Shown: positions 51,994-62,700, numbered from the stretch's first letter. The stretch is 64,000 bases of DNA from Flavobacteriales bacterium UBA952 (GCA_002293185.1 DBCS01000004.1:467174-531173); one strand, 5' to 3'. Notes: generated by a model not told the origin, from the sequence alone. Made by a program: numbers and translations.

Positions 51994-54900
51994 ATGGAAC
52001 AGGTTCAACCATATATCCCACAACATAAAATCCGCATTGTAACCGCTGCGGCGCTTTTCGACGGTCATGATGCCGCCATTAACATTATGCGTCGCATCAT
52101 TCAGGCCACCGGTTGTGAAGTAATTCACCTAGGCCATGACCGCTCTGTAGAAGAGGTGGTTAACTGTGCAATTCAAGAAGATGCGCAAGCCATTGCCATG
52201 ACCTCTTACCAAGGCGGCCACATGGAATACTTCAAATACATGCACGACCTATTGCAAGAAAAAGGCGCACCCCACATCAAAATTTTTGGCGGTGGCGGCG
52301 GTACTATTTTGCCTTCGGAAATTGCAGAACTAGAAGGCTACGGTGTTACGCGCATTTATCACCCCGACGACGGCCGTTCTATGGGCCTGCAAGGCATGAT
52401 CAACGACCTCATTCAAAAATGTGATTTTGCTGTAGGTAAAGCCAAAGCTGAAAGCGCGCTAGAAACCCTCGCGCAAATCGAAAATAAACACATACCTGCT
52501 ATTGCCCATTGCATTAGTGCAGCCGAAAACTTCCCCGAAGAAAACACGGCGCTCTTAAATGCACTACGCGACGCCGGAACTAAAAATGCCATCCCGGTTC
52601 TAGGTATTACAGGTACGGGTGGCTCCGGAAAATCTTCTTTAGTCGATGAGCTCGTGCGCCGCTTCTTAATTGACTTTCCAGACAAAGAGCTCGCGGTGGT
52701 TTCTGTAGACCCATCCAAAAGAAAGACTGGTGGGGCACTCCTCGGAGACCGCATCCGGATGAACGCCATTAAAAGCCCACGTATTTACATGCGTTCTTTG
52801 GCCACACGCCAGTCCAATTTGGCGCTCTCCAAGCATGTGGCTGAGGCTATTTCCATCTTGAAAGCAGCTAAATACGACCTTATTATTTTAGAGACCTCCG
52901 GTATTGGCCAATCGGATACCGAAATTCTAGACCATTCCGATGTTTCTTTGTATGTCATGACGCCCGAGTATGGTGCCGCAACGCAGCTAGAAAAAATTGA
53001 TATGCTAGACTTCGCCGACGTCATTGCACTCAACAAGTTCGACAAACGCGGAGCCCTAGACGCGCTCAGAGATGTCCGCAAGCAGTACCAACGCAACCAC
53101 AACCTCTGGGACAGCCAAGTCGATGATATGCCTGTATACGGAACCATCGCCTCGCAGTTCAATGACCCAGGCATGAACACCCTCTACAAAGTGATCATGG
53201 ACCACATCGTTCAAAAAACGAGCGGAGACCTCCAATCTACATTTAAAATTACCCGCGAGATGTCTCAAAAAGTGTTCGTGATTCCGCCTGAACGCACGCG
53301 CTACCTTTCCGAAATTTCTGAAAGCAACCGCTCCTACGACAAGTGGGTAGACCATCAGGTAGCCGTCGCAGAAAAACTCTATGGTTACCACCTTTCTATG
53401 GATGCCCTTCAAACGTCAGCACTAGAAGACAAAGACCGCCTCATCAAATCTTTACAAGAAGCATTTGAAGCAGAAAAACTCAATTTTGACCCAAAAAATT
53501 GGGAAATTCTTCAAAATTGGGACGCAAAAAAGAAAGCCTATAAAAATCCGACGTACGAATTCAAGGTTCGAGACAAAGTGCTAAGTATCCAGACCCATAC
53601 TGAGTCTTTATCGCATTTACAAATCCCAAAAGTAGCTACGCCAAAATACCAAAGTTGGGGAGACATCTTGCGCTGGGTTTTGCAAGAAAATGTACCTGGA
53701 GAATTTCCATATACCGCTGGCCTCTTCCCTTTCAAACGCGAAGGCGAAGATCCAACGCGTATGTTTGCCGGAGAAGGTGGCCCAGAGCGCACCAACAAAC
53801 GTTTCCATTATGTTTCACTTGGCATGCCTGCCAAGCGCCTTTCTACAGCGTTTGACTCCGTCACACTCTACGGCAACGACCCCGACTTGCGCCCAGACAT
53901 CTACGGCAAAATCGGGAACTCCGGCGTTTCTATTTGCTGCCTTGACGACGCCAAAAAACTCTACTCTGGTTTTGACCTCAGCCATCCGGCTACCTCCGTA
54001 TCCATGACCATCAATGGGCCGGCACCCATGCTTTTGGCTTATTTTATGAATGCGGCCATTGACCAAAATTGTGAAAAATACATCAAGGCAAACGGACTTA
54101 AAACTGAAGTAGAGGTTAAAATTGCAGCTATTTACAAAGCAAAAGGAACTGCTCGCCCAGCCTACCAAGGTGAACTTCCTGAAGGTAACGATGGCCTCGG
54201 CCTTATGCTTCTAGGTGTCACCGGTGACCAAGTGCTGCCAGCTAAAGTTTATGCACAAATTAAAGCCGATACCCTTAAGCAAGTGCGCGGTACGGTGCAG
54301 GCCGATATCTTAAAAGAAGACCAAGCACAAAACACTTGTATTTTCTCGACCGAATTTGCCTTGCGCCTCATGGGTGACGTTCAAGAGTATTTCATTACCA
54401 ACGGCGTTCGCAATTTCTATTCCGTCTCCATTTCTGGTTACCACATTGCCGAAGCAGGCGCCAACCCTATTACACAATTGGCCTTTACCTTAGCCAACGG
54501 CTTTACTTACGTAGAGTATTATCTCAGCCGCGGTATGGATATCAATGAATTTGGCCCTAACCTATCTTTCTTTTTCTCGAATGGCATTGATCCAGAATAT
54601 GCGGTCATTGGTCGTGTGGCACGCCGTGTGTGGGCCAAAGCCTTGGCAAAAAAATATGGCGCCAACGCTAGGGCACAGATGCTTAAATATCACATCCAAA
54701 CCTCTGGGCGCTCTTTGCATGCACAAGAAATTGACTTCAACGACATCCGCACCACCCTTCAGGCGCTTTATGCCATCTACGACAACTGCAATTCGTTGCA
54801 TACCAACGCCTACGATGAAGCCATTACCACACCAACCGAAGAATCTGTGCGTAGAGCCATGGCCATTCAGCTGATCATTAACCGCGAGCTCGGCTTGGCT

Positions 54901-55386
54901 AAAAATGAAAACCCAATACAAGGATCATTCATCATAGAAGAGCTCACCGATTTGGTAGAAGAAGCCGTACTGACTGAATTTGACCGCATCACGGAACGGG
55001 GCGGCGTATTGGGAGCCATGGAAACCATGTATCAGCGTTCTAAAATTCAAGAAGAGTCTTTGTATTACGAAACACTCAAGCATACAGGCGAATTCCCGAT
55101 CATTGGAGTCAATACTTTTTTGAGTTCCAAAGGATCACCTACGATCTTACCAAAAGAAGTCATTAGAGCAACCGAAGAAGAAAAAGCATACCAAATTGGC
55201 ATGCTTTCTAACCTGCACGAAGCACAAAGAGAAGCCGCAAGCAACGGTATTGTTAAAGTACAAGAAGCAGCAGTGCTCAACAAGAATATTTTTGCAGAAC
55301 TGATAGAAACGTGTAAGGTTGCCTCACTTGGTCAGGTTACCAATGCTTTATTTGAAGTAGGCGGACAGTACCGACGCAATATGTAA
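51994..55386 (+). CDS. icmF: Fused isobutyryl-CoA mutase IcmF (B12-dependent)
   Basis: A 1130-residue fusion of three modules. The N-terminal B12-binding domain carries the DxH motif (DGHDAAIN, His25) and VIHLGHDRSVEEVV. The middle G-protein chaperone (MeaB/MeaI-like) has its P-loop GTGGSGKSS (about 207-215) and NKFDKRG guanine motif. The large C-terminal domain is the mutase barrel starting near 570 with FPYTAGLFPF. This order and the YTAGLFPF segment separate IcmF from methylmalonyl-CoA mutase, whose barrel has a different residue pattern there. It isomerises isobutyryl- and n-butyryl-CoA. bshC starts 2 nt after the stop. Confidence 0.92.
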   Translation: MEQVQPYIPQHKIRIVTAAALFDGHDAAINIMRRIIQATGCEVIHLGHDRSVEEVVNCAIQEDAQAIAMTSYQGGHMEYFKYMHDLLQEKGAPHIKIFGGGGGTILPSEIAELEGYGVTRIYHPDDGRSMGLQGMINDLIQKCDFAVGKAKAESALETLAQIENKHIPAIAHCISAAENFPEENTALLNALRDAGTKNAIPVLGITGTGGSGKSSLVDELVRRFLIDFPDKELAVVSVDPSKRKTGGALLGDRIRMNAIKSPRIYMRSLATRQSNLALSKHVAEAISILKAAKYDLIILETSGIGQSDTEILDHSDVSLYVMTPEYGAATQLEKIDMLDFADVIALNKFDKRGALDALRDVRKQYQRNHNLWDSQVDDMPVYGTIASQFNDPGMNTLYKVIMDHIVQKTSGDLQSTFKITREMSQKVFVIPPERTRYLSEISESNRSYDKWVDHQVAVAEKLYGYHLSMDALQTSALEDKDRLIKSLQEAFEAEKLNFDPKNWEILQNWDAKKKAYKNPTYEFKVRDKVLSIQTHTESLSHLQIPKVATPKYQSWGDILRWVLQENVPGEFPYTAGLFPFKREGEDPTRMFAGEGGPERTNKRFHYVSLGMPAKRLSTAFDSVTLYGNDPDLRPDIYGKIGNSGVSICCLDDAKKLYSGFDLSHPATSVSMTINGPAPMLLAYFMNAAIDQNCEKYIKANGLKTEVEVKIAAIYKAKGTARPAYQGELPEGNDGLGLMLLGVTGDQVLPAKVYAQIKADTLKQVRGTVQADILKEDQAQNTCIFSTEFALRLMGDVQEYFITNGVRNFYSVSISGYHIAEAGANPITQLAFTLANGFTYVEYYLSRGMDINEFGPNLSFFFSNGIDPEYAVIGRVARRVWAKALAKKYGANARAQMLKYHIQTSGRSLHAQEIDFNDIRTTLQALYAIYDNCNSLHTNAYDEAITTPTEESVRRAMAIQLIINRELGLAKNENPIQGSFIIEELTDLVEEAVLTEFDRITERGGVLGAMETMYQRSKIQEESLYYETLKHTGEFPIIGVNTFLSSKGSPTILPKEVIRATEEEKAYQIGMLSNLHEAQREAASNGIVKVQEAAVLNKNIFAELIETCKVASLGQVTNALFEVGGQYRRNM

Positions 55387-55388
55387 GC

Positions 55389-56837
55389 ATGGACAAGCAG
55401 CTCCTTTTACAGTTTGAACAACAAATTGCCCTCAAAAAGCAAAGTTATTCTGCTGCCCAGCGGGAGCTCCTCACGAAAGTCCTGAAGCAAAAATATAAGG
55501 GCATTTCGGTTTCCGAAAAATTAAACAGAAATTTAAACCTCTTAACCGAGGCTTCTACTTTTACCATAACTACAGGCCATCAACTATGTTTAATGACGGG
55601 CCCCCTGTATTTCATCTACAAGATTTTGCATGTCATTAAATTGGCTGAAGAACTAAAGCAAGTATTTCCCGAGCAAAATTTCGTACCCGTTTACTGGATG
55701 GCCTCAGAAGACCACGACTTCGAGGAAATCAGGAGTTTTTTACTTTTTGGTCAAAAATGGACTTGGGAAAGCACTCAAAAAGGAGCAGTGGGCCGCTTTC
55801 AAACGGATGAACTCGCCCCTTTATTAACGCAACTGATAGAGAAATTTCAAAATCATCCCGATAGTGAGATTCATCGTTTATTGGAAAAGTTTAAAATGGC
55901 TCCTTACGCAAAGGGCTTTTTTAAATTCATCAATGACCTCTTCTCGACTTACGGACTCGTCATTATCGATGCAGACCAAGCAGTCCTCAAAGAAAGTGCT
56001 TGGCCAATTTGGGAAAAAGATTTGTATACCAACGATATCGATTATGCCGTTATTAAGCAATCTAAAGCACTTGAAGAACAAGGGCTAAGCACACCAATTG
56101 AAAGTAAAGCATCAAATCTTTTTTTACTCGATAATGAGAAAAGAGAAAGGATAGAGAAACCTACACAGTTTCCATTCCATAAAGAAAACAGCGCGCAACT
56201 TTCACCAAATGTGGTACTCAGGCCACTTTACCAAGAATGGATTTTACCCAACTTGGCGTACATTGGCGGGCCAAGTGAAATTGCCTACTGGCAGCAACTC
56301 CCATTGGCCTTTGCAACGCTTGACCTTCCTTTTCCGTTAAACGTTAAACGTGCCGGTGGCATCTTACTTCAAGAAAAAGACTTAGAACTCATCCAAAAAC
56401 TTGGTTTTGAAAAGCAAGATTTTCTTTCCGATGTAACGGAATTAAAAAAACAATATCTACAACAACAAGGTGACCAAACGCCAGATTACAGTCAGCAACA
56501 ACAACTTTGGTTGAACTATAAAAATCACTTTATTAAACTAGTCGAACAAGAACTCCCTCAGGAAAAAAAGATGATCGAGGCCGAACTAACCCGCATTCAA
56601 AAGCAAACAGAAGCCCTAGAGCAAAAGTTTGAAAAAACCCGTAAAGCTAAATTTGACAAAGCAATCAAGCAAATTGAGCAACTTTCAGAAAAAATACAAC
56701 CCAAAGGACATCAACAAGAAAGAACCCTTAACATCTTGCAATTTTGTCCAGATGGTCAATTGAGCCCCAGAATTGCTGCTGTTTACGAGCAAATGCAACT
56801 AGATTCCGAAGAAAAACAATGGTTTGTATTACCATAA
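55389..56837 (+). CDS. bshC: Bacillithiol synthase BshC
   Basis: A 482-residue enzyme that adds cysteine to GlcN-malate in the last step of bacillithiol synthesis. The family motifs are TITTGHQLCLMTGPLYFIYK and VPVYWMASEDHDFEEI near 57-120. A long coiled coil (about 390-455, Glu/Lys/Gln-rich) and NILQFCPDGQLSPRI near the C-terminus are also typical. BshA and BshB are not nearby. Occurrence of BshC in Bacteroidota is established. It is co-transcribed with icmF, with only 2 nt between. Confidence 0.9.
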   Translation: MDKQLLLQFEQQIALKKQSYSAAQRELLTKVLKQKYKGISVSEKLNRNLNLLTEASTFTITTGHQLCLMTGPLYFIYKILHVIKLAEELKQVFPEQNFVPVYWMASEDHDFEEIRSFLLFGQKWTWESTQKGAVGRFQTDELAPLLTQLIEKFQNHPDSEIHRLLEKFKMAPYAKGFFKFINDLFSTYGLVIIDADQAVLKESAWPIWEKDLYTNDIDYAVIKQSKALEEQGLSTPIESKASNLFLLDNEKRERIEKPTQFPFHKENSAQLSPNVVLRPLYQEWILPNLAYIGGPSEIAYWQQLPLAFATLDLPFPLNVKRAGGILLQEKDLELIQKLGFEKQDFLSDVTELKKQYLQQQGDQTPDYSQQQQLWLNYKNHFIKLVEQELPQEKKMIEAELTRIQKQTEALEQKFEKTRKAKFDKAIKQIEQLSEKIQPKGHQQERTLNILQFCPDGQLSPRIAAVYEQMQLDSEEKQWFVLP

Positions 56838-56872
56838 TCTAAAAATCACGACCTTTGTGTCAAATTGAAAAT

Positions 56873-57430
56873 ATGGCTCAAAATAATATCCGCGAAGTCC
56901 TTGCACAACACCCCACTATTCCAGTAGTGACCTTCAACAGTACAGAAGAAGTCGTACCCAAAATAGATACGCTTATAGCACGTGGTATTTTTTGCATCGA
57001 AATTACCTTGCGAACAGCCGCAGCCTATGATTGCATTGCCTTGGCTAAAAAACTTTACGGTGACCGCTGTTCCATTGGGATGGGAACGGTCGTCAAAGTG
57101 GAGCAAATCCAAAAAGCAATTGAACTTGGTGTTGACTTTATGGTGAGCCCTGGCCTCAATGCCACCTTGGCGCCACATTTTGAAAAAAGTAAGATTGCTT
57201 TCATTCCGGGTGTTGCTACCCCAAGTGAAATTATAGAAGGTATCCAATTTGGTTGGGATACCTTTAAGTTTTTCCCTGCCAATCTTTTTGGTGGTTTAGG
57301 GGCTCTCAAAGCTTATGCGCAGGTGTTCCCTCACATTAAATTTTGCCCAACAGGCGGCATTACGGAAGAAACTTACCCAGAATACCTCGCCCAACCCAAC
57401 ATTATTGCTGTAGGCGGGTCTTGGATGTAA
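56873..57430 (+). CDS. eda: 2-keto-3-deoxy-6-phosphogluconate/4-hydroxy-2-oxoglutarate aldolase
   Basis: A 185-residue class I aldolase of the Entner-Doudoroff route. CIEITLRTAAA includes the Glu and Arg active residues, GMGTVVKVEQ the next loop, and FKFFPANLFGG contains the Schiff-base Lys. ATG 56873 is chosen; an in-frame TTG six codons upstream gives a longer N-terminus and is less typical. The Edd dehydratase is not in the window. It lies 35 nt after bshC and 7 nt before the phosphoesterase. Confidence 0.93.
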   Translation: MAQNNIREVLAQHPTIPVVTFNSTEEVVPKIDTLIARGIFCIEITLRTAAAYDCIALAKKLYGDRCSIGMGTVVKVEQIQKAIELGVDFMVSPGLNATLAPHFEKSKIAFIPGVATPSEIIEGIQFGWDTFKFFPANLFGGLGALKAYAQVFPHIKFCPTGGITEETYPEYLAQPNIIAVGGSWM

Positions 57431-57437
57431 CCCAACT

Positions 57438-58586
57438 ATGCTCTTTCTCCTTTTTTTGCTCCTACTTGTTGTCTCCGAATGGATTTTTTTACTGGCCATC
57501 TGGAGTATTCCTAATGTATATCTTGCCTCCTTTGGTTTCTTACACCTAGTTGCCATTTTAGGCAGCATTGGGCTTTTTATTTGGGGCTTTCGCAATGTCA
57601 AAATGCGCAGTAACTACCGTCTCGGCTTCTCTATTTTTGGTTTATTTGTAGCGCTGGCCTTACCCGCAATTGTTTACCTCATCCCTGGCTTAATTTACCT
57701 TTCCTTTCAATTTGAACTTGCCCGTAACATTGGCTTCTGTTTGGCTGGACTTCATTTTTTAGCCATCCTTTACGGTATATTTTTTGGACGCTGGAACTGG
57801 AAGCTTAGAACCGTTGAATTGAGTTTTGAGCATTTACCTGAAGCCATGAATGGTATCAAGCTTTTACAAATTTCCGATGTGCATATCGGTAGTTTTTACG
57901 GGCAAACCCATAAGGTTCAAAAGGCTATTGACTTGATCAACTCCAGAAATGCCGATTACCTCCTCTTTACTGGAGATTTGGTCAATAATACAGCAGATGA
58001 ATTCAGGGGTTGGGAAACTCTTTTCTCTCAAATTCAGGTGAAAAAAGGCAAATATAGCATATTGGGCAACCACGACTACGGCGACTACATCTCCTGGGAC
58101 CACGAGCATGAAAAAACAGCTAATTTGCAGGAGCTTATTCGGATGCACGAACTTGTAGGCTGGACGCCCTTACTGAACAAAGCCGTTGAACTCGAAAAAG
58201 GATTTTGGCTACTCGGTTTAGAAAACTGGGGCAAAGCGCCTTTTCGACAAAGTGGAAAATTAACGGAAACCCTATCTAAGGTCCCTTCAGAGGCCTTTAA
58301 AATTTTGTTGTCCCATGACCCGAGTCATTTTGATGCACAGGTGTTAGACACAAACATCGATTTAACGCTTTCAGGCCATACACACGGCATGCAGTTTGGC
58401 ATTGAGCGCTTTGGTGTTCGTTGGAGTCCAGTTTCTCTCAAATACCCTAAATGGGCTGGTTTATATCAAATTGGCAAGCAATACCTATACGTGAACCGAG
58501 GTTTTGGCTACCTTGGCTTTCCGGGGCGTGTTGGAATTTACCCTGAAATTACAGAACTTACGCTCCGTCGGAAGGCTTCAGTTTAG
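57438..58586 (+). CDS. Membrane metallophosphoesterase
   Basis: A 382-residue protein with four hydrophobic helices in residues 1-120, then a calcineurin-like phosphoesterase domain. The metal motifs are ISDVHIGSFYG, LFTGDLVNNT, LGNHDYGDY, LSHDPSHF and LSGHTHGMQFG, in the canonical order. The fused membrane part resembles YkuE-like enzymes that process lipid-linked or UDP-diacylglucosamine substrates, but specificity is not evident. The 3' end overlaps the convergent SPFH gene by 29 nt. Confidence 0.9.
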   Translation: MLFLLFLLLLVVSEWIFLLAIWSIPNVYLASFGFLHLVAILGSIGLFIWGFRNVKMRSNYRLGFSIFGLFVALALPAIVYLIPGLIYLSFQFELARNIGFCLAGLHFLAILYGIFFGRWNWKLRTVELSFEHLPEAMNGIKLLQISDVHIGSFYGQTHKVQKAIDLINSRNADYLLFTGDLVNNTADEFRGWETLFSQIQVKKGKYSILGNHDYGDYISWDHEHEKTANLQELIRMHELVGWTPLLNKAVELEKGFWLLGLENWGKAPFRQSGKLTETLSKVPSEAFKILLSHDPSHFDAQVLDTNIDLTLSGHTHGMQFGIERFGVRWSPVSLKYPKWAGLYQIGKQYLYVNRGFGYLGFPGRVGIYPEITELTLRRKASV

Positions 58587-59523
58587 CGGCTCCTTTTTCT
58601 TTTTTTGCGTTGGCACTTTTCATAGCTTCACCCACCTGATTGGATGCCGTAAACGATGCAATTGTTTGATTGAGCATATCTGCACCTGCCTGAGGTGAAT
58701 TTGGAAGCAATATCAAGTTAGAATTGGTATGCGCGCCAATAGATTGCAAAGTATCGTAGTGTTGGGTCACAACAATAAGTGCAGAAGCTTCCTGAGAATT
58801 GATACCCACCCGATTCAATACTTCTACAGATTCTTCCAGACCTCTGGCAATTTCTCTGCGCTGATCGGCAATACCTTGCCCCTGTAAACGCTTGCTTTCT
58901 GCCTCGGCCTTTGCTTTTTCTACAATTAAAATACGCTGCGCATCGCCTTCGTATTGTGCCGCAACTTTCTTGCGCTCCGAAGCGTTGATTTGATTCATGG
59001 CATTCTTAACCTCTTGATCTGGGTCTATGTCTGTAACGAGGGTTTTGATGATGTCGTAACCATACTCTAACATGGCCTCATTTAACTCGGACTTAACCGC
59101 ATTAGCGATATCGTCTTTGCGCTCAAAAACGTCGTCTAGGCGCAGTTTTGGCACCTCTGCACGTACGACATCAAAAACATAAGACGTAATTTGATCATGC
59201 GGAAAGTCGAGTTTATAAAAGGCATCGTATACTTTTTCCATTAATACCTTGTACTGTACCGAAACTTTGATCTTCACAAATACATCATCTTTGGTTTTGG
59301 TTTCAACAATTACATCCAATTGCTGAATTTTTAAACTCAAGCGCCCGGCTACTTTATCGATGAGTGGAATTTTCATTTGAAGACCAGATTGACGAACCGC
59401 TGTGAACTTTCCGAAGCGCTCCATGATGGCTGCAGTTTGTTGTTTGACCACAAAGAAGATTCCCCGAATCAATAGTACAACAACGACAATATAAGGCAAG
59501 AATTCAAGCAAATTGATTTTCAT
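58558..59523 (-). CDS. SPFH/stomatin-family membrane protein
   Basis: A 321-residue protein with one N-terminal helix (LLEFLPYIVVVVLLIRGIFF) and a PHB/SPFH domain: RFGKFTAVRQSGLQMKIPL, DVIVETKTKDDVFVKIKV, and VRAEVPKLRLDDVFERK. A coiled-coil region (AQRILIVEKAKAEAESKRLQG) follows. ATG 59523 is chosen over an in-frame start 21 codons upstream. It lacks the NfeD partner seen in the related qmcA gene pairs. Probably organises membrane microdomains or protects membrane proteases. Convergent overlap with the phosphoesterase. Confidence 0.9.
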   Translation of the reverse strand: MKINLLEFLPYIVVVVLLIRGIFFVVKQQTAAIMERFGKFTAVRQSGLQMKIPLIDKVAGRLSLKIQQLDVIVETKTKDDVFVKIKVSVQYKVLMEKVYDAFYKLDFPHDQITSYVFDVVRAEVPKLRLDDVFERKDDIANAVKSELNEAMLEYGYDIIKTLVTDIDPDQEVKNAMNQINASERKKVAAQYEGDAQRILIVEKAKAEAESKRLQGQGIADQRREIARGLEESVEVLNRVGINSQEASALIVVTQHYDTLQSIGAHTNSNLILLPNSPQAGADMLNQTIASFTASNQVGEAMKSANAKKEKGAAKLKPSDGA

Positions 59524-59588
59524 AATATTGGTTTTTCCTTCTAAGTTACGCCAAATATTGCCTAAAATGATTAAATTTGCCGCCAATG

Positions 59589-59618
59589 TTTGGTTAAAGT
59601 TAACAACCGTTAGTTTTG
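59589..59618 (+). promoter_or_regulatory. Promoter of the tRNA gene (TTTG-N18-TAGTTTTG)
   Basis: TTTG at 59589-59592, an 18-bp spacer and TAGTTTTG at 59611-59618. The mature tRNA begins at 59630, 11 nt later, which fits transcription starting just upstream of the 5' end. Confidence 0.75.
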
Positions 59619-59629
59619 CTGTCCAAACC

Positions 59630-59706
59630 GGTCCTATAGCTCAGTTGGTTAGAGCAACAGACTCATAATCTGTGGGTCCACGGTTCGAGCCCGTGTGGGA
59701 CCACCA
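59630..59706 (+). tRNA. tRNA with CAU anticodon (elongator Met or Ile2)
   Basis: A 77-nt cloverleaf with CCA encoded. The acceptor stem pairs GGTCCTA with TGGGACC, the anticodon loop CTCATAA gives anticodon CAU, and the T arm is CACGG-TTCGAGC-CCGTG. The first base pair is G-C and the anticodon stem lacks the three G-C pairs of initiator tRNA, so it is not fMet. CAU can be elongator Met or a lysidine-modified Ile2; the gene alone does not decide. It has its own promoter and a strong downstream terminator. Confidence 0.93.
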
Positions 59707-59707
59707 C

Positions 59708-59738
59708 AAAAAAAGCCCCAATGACTTGGGGCTTTTTT
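59708..59738. terminator. Bidirectional Rho-independent terminator
   Basis: A stem of 13 or more pairs: A-tract plus GCCCCAA (ending 59721), a 4-nt loop TGAC, then TTGGGGC plus a T-tract (59726-59738). Flanking A and T runs let it work both ways, ending the tRNA transcript and, on the minus strand, the fibre gene. Confidence 0.93.
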
Positions 59739-59761
59739 ATTTTTGTGAAAATAAGGCGCTT

Positions 59762-62700
59762 TTATTTTTTATCGTTTATTAACTTTTCGAGCATCAATTT
59801 CATTTCATCTATTTGCTTTTGTTGCGCTTCGATAAGCAACTGTTGCTCTTGTATTCCTTTGGTTAAAATCGGTATGATTGAATTGTAATCCACAGATAGG
59901 ATTTTGTCGGGGTCAGTACCCTCGCTAACTACAAATGGCAATACCTTTTGTAATTCCTGCGCAATAAAACCGTTTTCTGTTTTGTTGTAATCCGTAGACT
60001 CAATGCTACTTTTCTTATCATAATGAACCGGATTCAATTTCATAATCAAGTCCATACTATTTTGAAGTGGCTGGATATTTGTTTTTAAGCGTCGGTCTGA
60101 TGTTAATTGTGTTCCATTTGACCATATTGTTCCACTTGTTTTCAATTTTACGATGGCGCTGTTTCCTAATTGAATCGTGTTATGTTCATTTGTGTAGGCG
60201 TTGTAACCAATGACTATGACATTATCAAGCCCACTTTGAGCTGTTGCATTGTATCCTAAAAAAGTACTATTATAAGTTGTTTGATGCCAAGGAACACCTC
60301 CCGCATTAACTCCAACTCCAGTATTTCCTCCTCCGCTACCTTGACCATTAAGTGCATTGTGTCCAACAGCTGTATTGTAGCTTGATGTTAAAAAGTATCC
60401 CGCTGAATGTCCAATAGCTGTGTTGAAATTTCCTACTACATTTAGGTTTAATGTTGCAATACCTAAAGATACATTGCCCCACCCCCATAAATTGTTATAC
60501 TGTGCTTCATTTCCAATAGCAATATTATTATATCCACCTACGTTTAACTTTAATGCAGTATTTCCTATTGCCATATTGTTGTATCCATTTGTGGTATTCG
60601 TCAGTGCATCTCTTCCTATAACCATGTTATTTTGTAAGGCAAAGTTATCGGTTCCTGAAGTACCTATTTTAATTCCTCTCACTGTTAAATTATAATCTCC
60701 TAGATTAACCGCTCCAGTAGCACCAGAATAAGGTACACCTGCAGAAGATACCCAAGATGCCGTAGTGCCATTTGTTGTTAAGAACTTTCCATTATTTCCA
60801 CTTTGGGATGGAAGTCCGGCTGTAGTTAAGGCACTTGTAACAAAAGCTGTTGTTGCTATTTGCGTTGTATTCGTATTAGCTGCAGCTGTTGGCGCAGTTG
60901 GCGTTCCTGTAAGTGCAGGAGAAGTTAAAGCAGAGGTGGTTAAATATGTTGAATTATCCACCGTTCCATTTGCCTTTAAGAACTGAGATGAGGTGCCATT
61001 TTGAGTTTTAAAACCAGTAGCTTTTACATACCCGTCACCATCAATTCTCATTTTTTCGGTAGTTACTCCGGCGCCAGTAGTTTTCCAAAAGGATAAATCT
61101 GTAATCTCCGCACTACTTCTTTCCGTTCTCATACGCCAAGCTGAACCGTACCAATTGAAAGAGAGTTCGTTGTTATATGGATCACCAGGAAAAGTCATTC
61201 TTATACTTTCATATTCTCTCCCTCCTGAAACCATTAATCTTGTATTGTCATATGAACTTAATCCAGTGTATATTCCATTTGTTCCGTTTGGATTGCCTAT
61301 TCGAAGGCCTGTTCCATCATCTGAAAGAGAACTGTTTGTAAGAGCGGAAGAACTTGAAAACCTCGGGATATAATTCAATGTTCCAGAACCCGATACTCCA
61401 GATGCCCAAGATGCCGAAGTGCCATTTGTTGTTAAGAACTTTCCATTGTTTCCACTTTGGGATGGAAGTCCGGCAGTAGAAAGTGCACTTGTTACAAATG
61501 CAGTAGTTGCCACTTGAGTGGTGTTTGTATTTGCTGCAGCAGTCGGGGCAGTCGGGGTTCCTGTAAATGCCGGTGAAGCAAGTGGTGCCGCACCAGAAAC
61601 ATCCGCTACAGGAATATTTGCACTAGCCGTCATGGCAGATGTTCCATTTCCTTTTACGTAACCTGTCAATGCAGTTGTTCCCGTTCCACCGTTTGCAACT
61701 GCTACTGTTCCTGACAAAGCTGAAGCAGAAGAGGAAGGTGAAGACCAGGTAGCAACACCCGAAGCATTTGTTGTTAGAACTTGTCCGGCAACACTATTGT
61801 GTGCATTTGGATACGTCACCGTACCTGCTGTGATAGTACCACTCGTTTTGACATTTGTAATTGCAGTTGAACCTGGGATAGTTACACCATCGGCTCCAAG
61901 TTGAATGGTATTATTTGCTGAAGTCACTGCCTGATATCCAATTGCAGTTGCATTTGTGTGGCCAGCATTTGAGAAACCTCCTAGCGCTGTTGCATTATTA
62001 GCACCACTATTTGCAGCAATACCAATAGCCACAGATTGTGTTCCTTGCCCACCTTGTGCTGCATTAGAGCCAATAGCTACTGAATTTGCACCTTGATTCG
62101 CATTTCCTGCAACATATCCGATGGCTACGGACTGGCTACCTTGATTGGTTTGCCCTGTTCCATTTCCTAGACCAACAGCTCCAGCTCCTTGATTTGTAAC
62201 ACCAGATGAGGCGCCAATTGCCACAGTTGTTCCAGATAGCCCCAATGTGCCTTTTACACCTGCTAAGGTTGTCTGACCTGTTCCACCATTTACAATTGCG
62301 ACTGTACCTGTAACATTTGCTGCTGATCCAGCAATATTTCCTGAAACCTTTGATCCTGAAACGGCTGTAATTTTAGCATCTGTAACAGAGGCATCTGCTA
62401 ACTTCGTTGTGGTAATTGCATTATTCGCAATAACAGGAGTAGCAGCAGAACCGCTTAAATCTCCGGCTAATTGGATTTTTCCTTTTACTGCATTTGTTGC
62501 ATCAGGTGTTGTGCCATTCGTTACCTGAGTATCAACGTACGTTTTAACTGCATTTTGTGTAGGGTACAACACATCGCTTGTGCCTAAGGTTGTCGCTGTT
62601 GATTTATTTGCAAGGTCTTCTTTCAATAAATCTGCATTGGTGCGGTTCGTTACCTCCGTTGCTAAGTTCGTTGTCAAAGTTGCATCTGCGTTGGTGCGGT

